A stretch of DNA of 64,000 nt from Pseudomonas uvaldensis. GTDB taxonomy: Bacteria; Pseudomonadota; Gammaproteobacteria; Pseudomonadales; Pseudomonadaceae. Each line of letters starts with the position of its first letter. The first letter of the stretch is position 1. The stretch spans positions 248,001-312,000 of the forward strand of contig NZ_JAIWKS010000003.1 of assembly GCF_021271205.1 (NCBI RefSeq). Reading direction: 5' to 3'. The notes under the pieces are model-generated. The model had not been told where the DNA came from, searched no databases, and saw only the letters and a program-made list of their open reading frames with translations. Of this stretch, positions 62,793 through 64,000 are shown piece by piece. The position numbers and the translations under genes were made by a program.

Positions 62793-63212
62793 ATGACCAC
62801 CGGCCCCAACGACTATGCGGAACGCGCCTCGAGAGCCTTCAATCGCCGTGATGTGGAGGCGATGCTCGCTTTAGTGAGCGAAGATTTCATCTACCTCGAC
62901 GGCATGGGGGTGCAAATCGGTCGCGAGGCCATGCGCAAACGCGAACTCGCGCTGTTCGAAGCGCTGCCCGATGCCGAAGTAACTCTCACTCCGTTCATGG
63001 TCGCCGATGATCGATTGGCGCTGGTCGCTGTCCTGTCCGGCACCTTTACGGCTCCCCTGGTGCTGGCAGACCGCGTGATTCCGCCCCATGGTCGCCCGAT
63101 CACCACGCACTTTGCGGCGCACTTCATCTTCAAGGACGGGCTGGCGACCCATGAAGAGGTGTTCTTCGACACTGCAGTGTTGCTGCCGTCCTACGGACAG
63201 GATGAGGGCTGA
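62793..63212 (+). CDS. SnoaL-like (NTF2 fold) protein
   Basis: The 139-residue protein has the NTF2/SnoaL pattern: YAERASRAFNRRDVEAMLALVSEDFIYLDGMG, later THFAAHFIFKDGLATHEEVFFD. Members are cyclases, isomerases or limonene-epoxide hydrolase-like. The exact role is unknown. I chose the ATG at 62793; two in-frame ATGs at 62775 and 62784 are close. The next gene starts four bases after its stop, so they are cotranscribed. Confidence 0.8.
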   Translation: MTTGPNDYAERASRAFNRRDVEAMLALVSEDFIYLDGMGVQIGREAMRKRELALFEALPDAEVTLTPFMVADDRLALVAVLSGTFTAPLVLADRVIPPHGRPITTHFAAHFIFKDGLATHEEVFFDTAVLLPSYGQDEG

Positions 63213-63216
63213 ACCA

Positions 63217-64000
63217 TGCGCAACGTATTCGTGACCGGCGCCACGGGCCTGCTGGGCAACAACCTGGTACGGGAACTGGTTGCCCGTGGCTGCACCGTCA
63301 AAGCCCTGGTGCGCTCCAGGGCCAAAGGTGAACAGCAGTTCAGCGAGTTTCCCGATCTGGAATGGGTGGTCGGAGACATGGCCGATGTCGCGGCCTTCGC
63401 CGCCTCGTTACAAGGCTGCGACACCGTGTTCCACACGGCGGCGTTCTTTCGCGATAACTACAAGGGTGGCAACCACTGGGAAGCACTCGAAAAGATCAAC
63501 GTCGACGGCACCCGGGACCTGCTTCACCACGCTTACCGCGCCGGCATACGACGCTTTGTCCACACCTCATCCATCGCCGTGCTTGACGGCGAACCCTGCT
63601 CGTCCATCGACGAGACCTGTCTGCGTGCTGACGCCGATGCCGATAATTACTACCGCAGCAAGATCCTGGCTGACCGCGTGGTGTTGTCATTCCTGGACAC
63701 CTATCCCGACATGCACGCCTGCATGGTCCTGCCCGGTTGGATGTGGGGCCCCGGCGACATCGGGCCGACCTCGTCGGGCCAACTGCTCAAGGATGTCGTG
63801 AACGGCAAGTTGCCTGGCCTGATCCCGGGGAGCTTTTCCGTGGTCGATGCCCGGGATGTCGCCTGGGCAATGATTGCCGCTGCCAGACAAGGCCGGCGAG
63901 GCGAGCGCTACCTTGCGGCGGGTCGGCATATCACGATGCGTCAATTGGTGCCGCTGTTGGGACGCGTGGCGGGCGTCAAGACGCCCGATCGACAGCTGCC
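63217..64000 (+). CDS. NAD-dependent epimerase/dehydratase (extended SDR), 3'-partial
   Basis: The frame is open to the end of the window, giving at least 261 residues. The Rossmann motif VFVTGATGLLGNNLVREL and the catalytic Tyr-x3-Lys in YYRSKILAD mark an extended SDR of the dihydroflavonol reductase/NAD epimerase type. The gene is four bases after the SnoaL-like gene and its 3' end is outside the window. Confidence 0.88.

Overview
This is a chromosomal window from a Pseudomonas, most likely of the P. fluorescens group. The evidence is the GC-rich coding, the hmgR/hmgA-fahA-maiA homogentisate block, the complete cyoABCDE bo3 oxidase operon, the NorR-Hmp nitric oxide pair, and repeated 'GTGGGAGCGAGCCTGCTCGCGA' type REP palindromes between genes. 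I see no rRNA, tRNA, CRISPR array, insertion sequence or phage block. Most of the window is ordinary core or near-core chromosome with accessory inserts.

Layout from left to right. 1-2005: alpha/beta hydrolase and short-chain dehydrogenase. 2004-5175 (minus): cytoplasmic-type peptidoglycan amidase, then an S-type bacteriocin with its small partner gene. 5808-11708: DUF1302 and DUF1329 envelope proteins and a MalT-like LuxR regulator, which probably belong functionally with the first two genes. 11698-15868: tyrosine/homogentisate catabolism with its IclR repressor and a 17-bp operator. 15918-20328: SirB1-like protein, an amino-acid dehydrogenase paralogue lacking a catalytic lysine, LexA-controlled yebG, psiE, a DUF3509 protein and a ribosome-hibernation-type protein. 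20425-24357: FecA/FecR/FecI-type iron-uptake signalling system. 24464-32347: AraC regulator, EamA exporter, 2-hydroxyacid dehydrogenase, YkgJ cysteine-cluster protein, CheV, NorR and Hmp. 32632-38781: dsbB and cyoABCDE. 38902-45391: hypothetical protein, DUF72, LysR/aminotransferase, MFS/HxlR and an OmpA-like lipoprotein, followed by the 3' remnant of an omega-transaminase.

46214-55247 is a coherent accessory catabolic island. It holds an enolase-superfamily acid-sugar dehydratase preceded by an 18-bp palindromic operator, a complete five-gene dipeptide-type ABC importer, a KdgM-type oligogalacturonate porin, and two divergent FadR-type regulators reading from a nearly mirror-symmetric promoter region. 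I infer import of an acidic sugar or uronide across both membranes and its dehydration; the substrate is not decided by the sequence.

55277-64000 is more mosaic. It has a PhoD-like phosphatase, an orphan TRAP solute-binding protein with no membrane partners, a PH-domain protein, a DUF488 protein, an N-terminally truncated colicin-E3-type 16S rRNase cassette with a putative immunity gene, a DUF4256 protein, an orphan nuclease-like protein, and a LysR/SnoaL/epimerase cluster that runs off the window. The two bacteriocin loci, the complete one near 4 kb with an unclassified killing domain and the truncated one near 60 kb, are the most interesting accessory features. A Lys-to-Val change at the catalytic site of the dehydrogenase at 16908-17927 and a 56-bp perfect palindrome at 40557-40612 also deserve checking.
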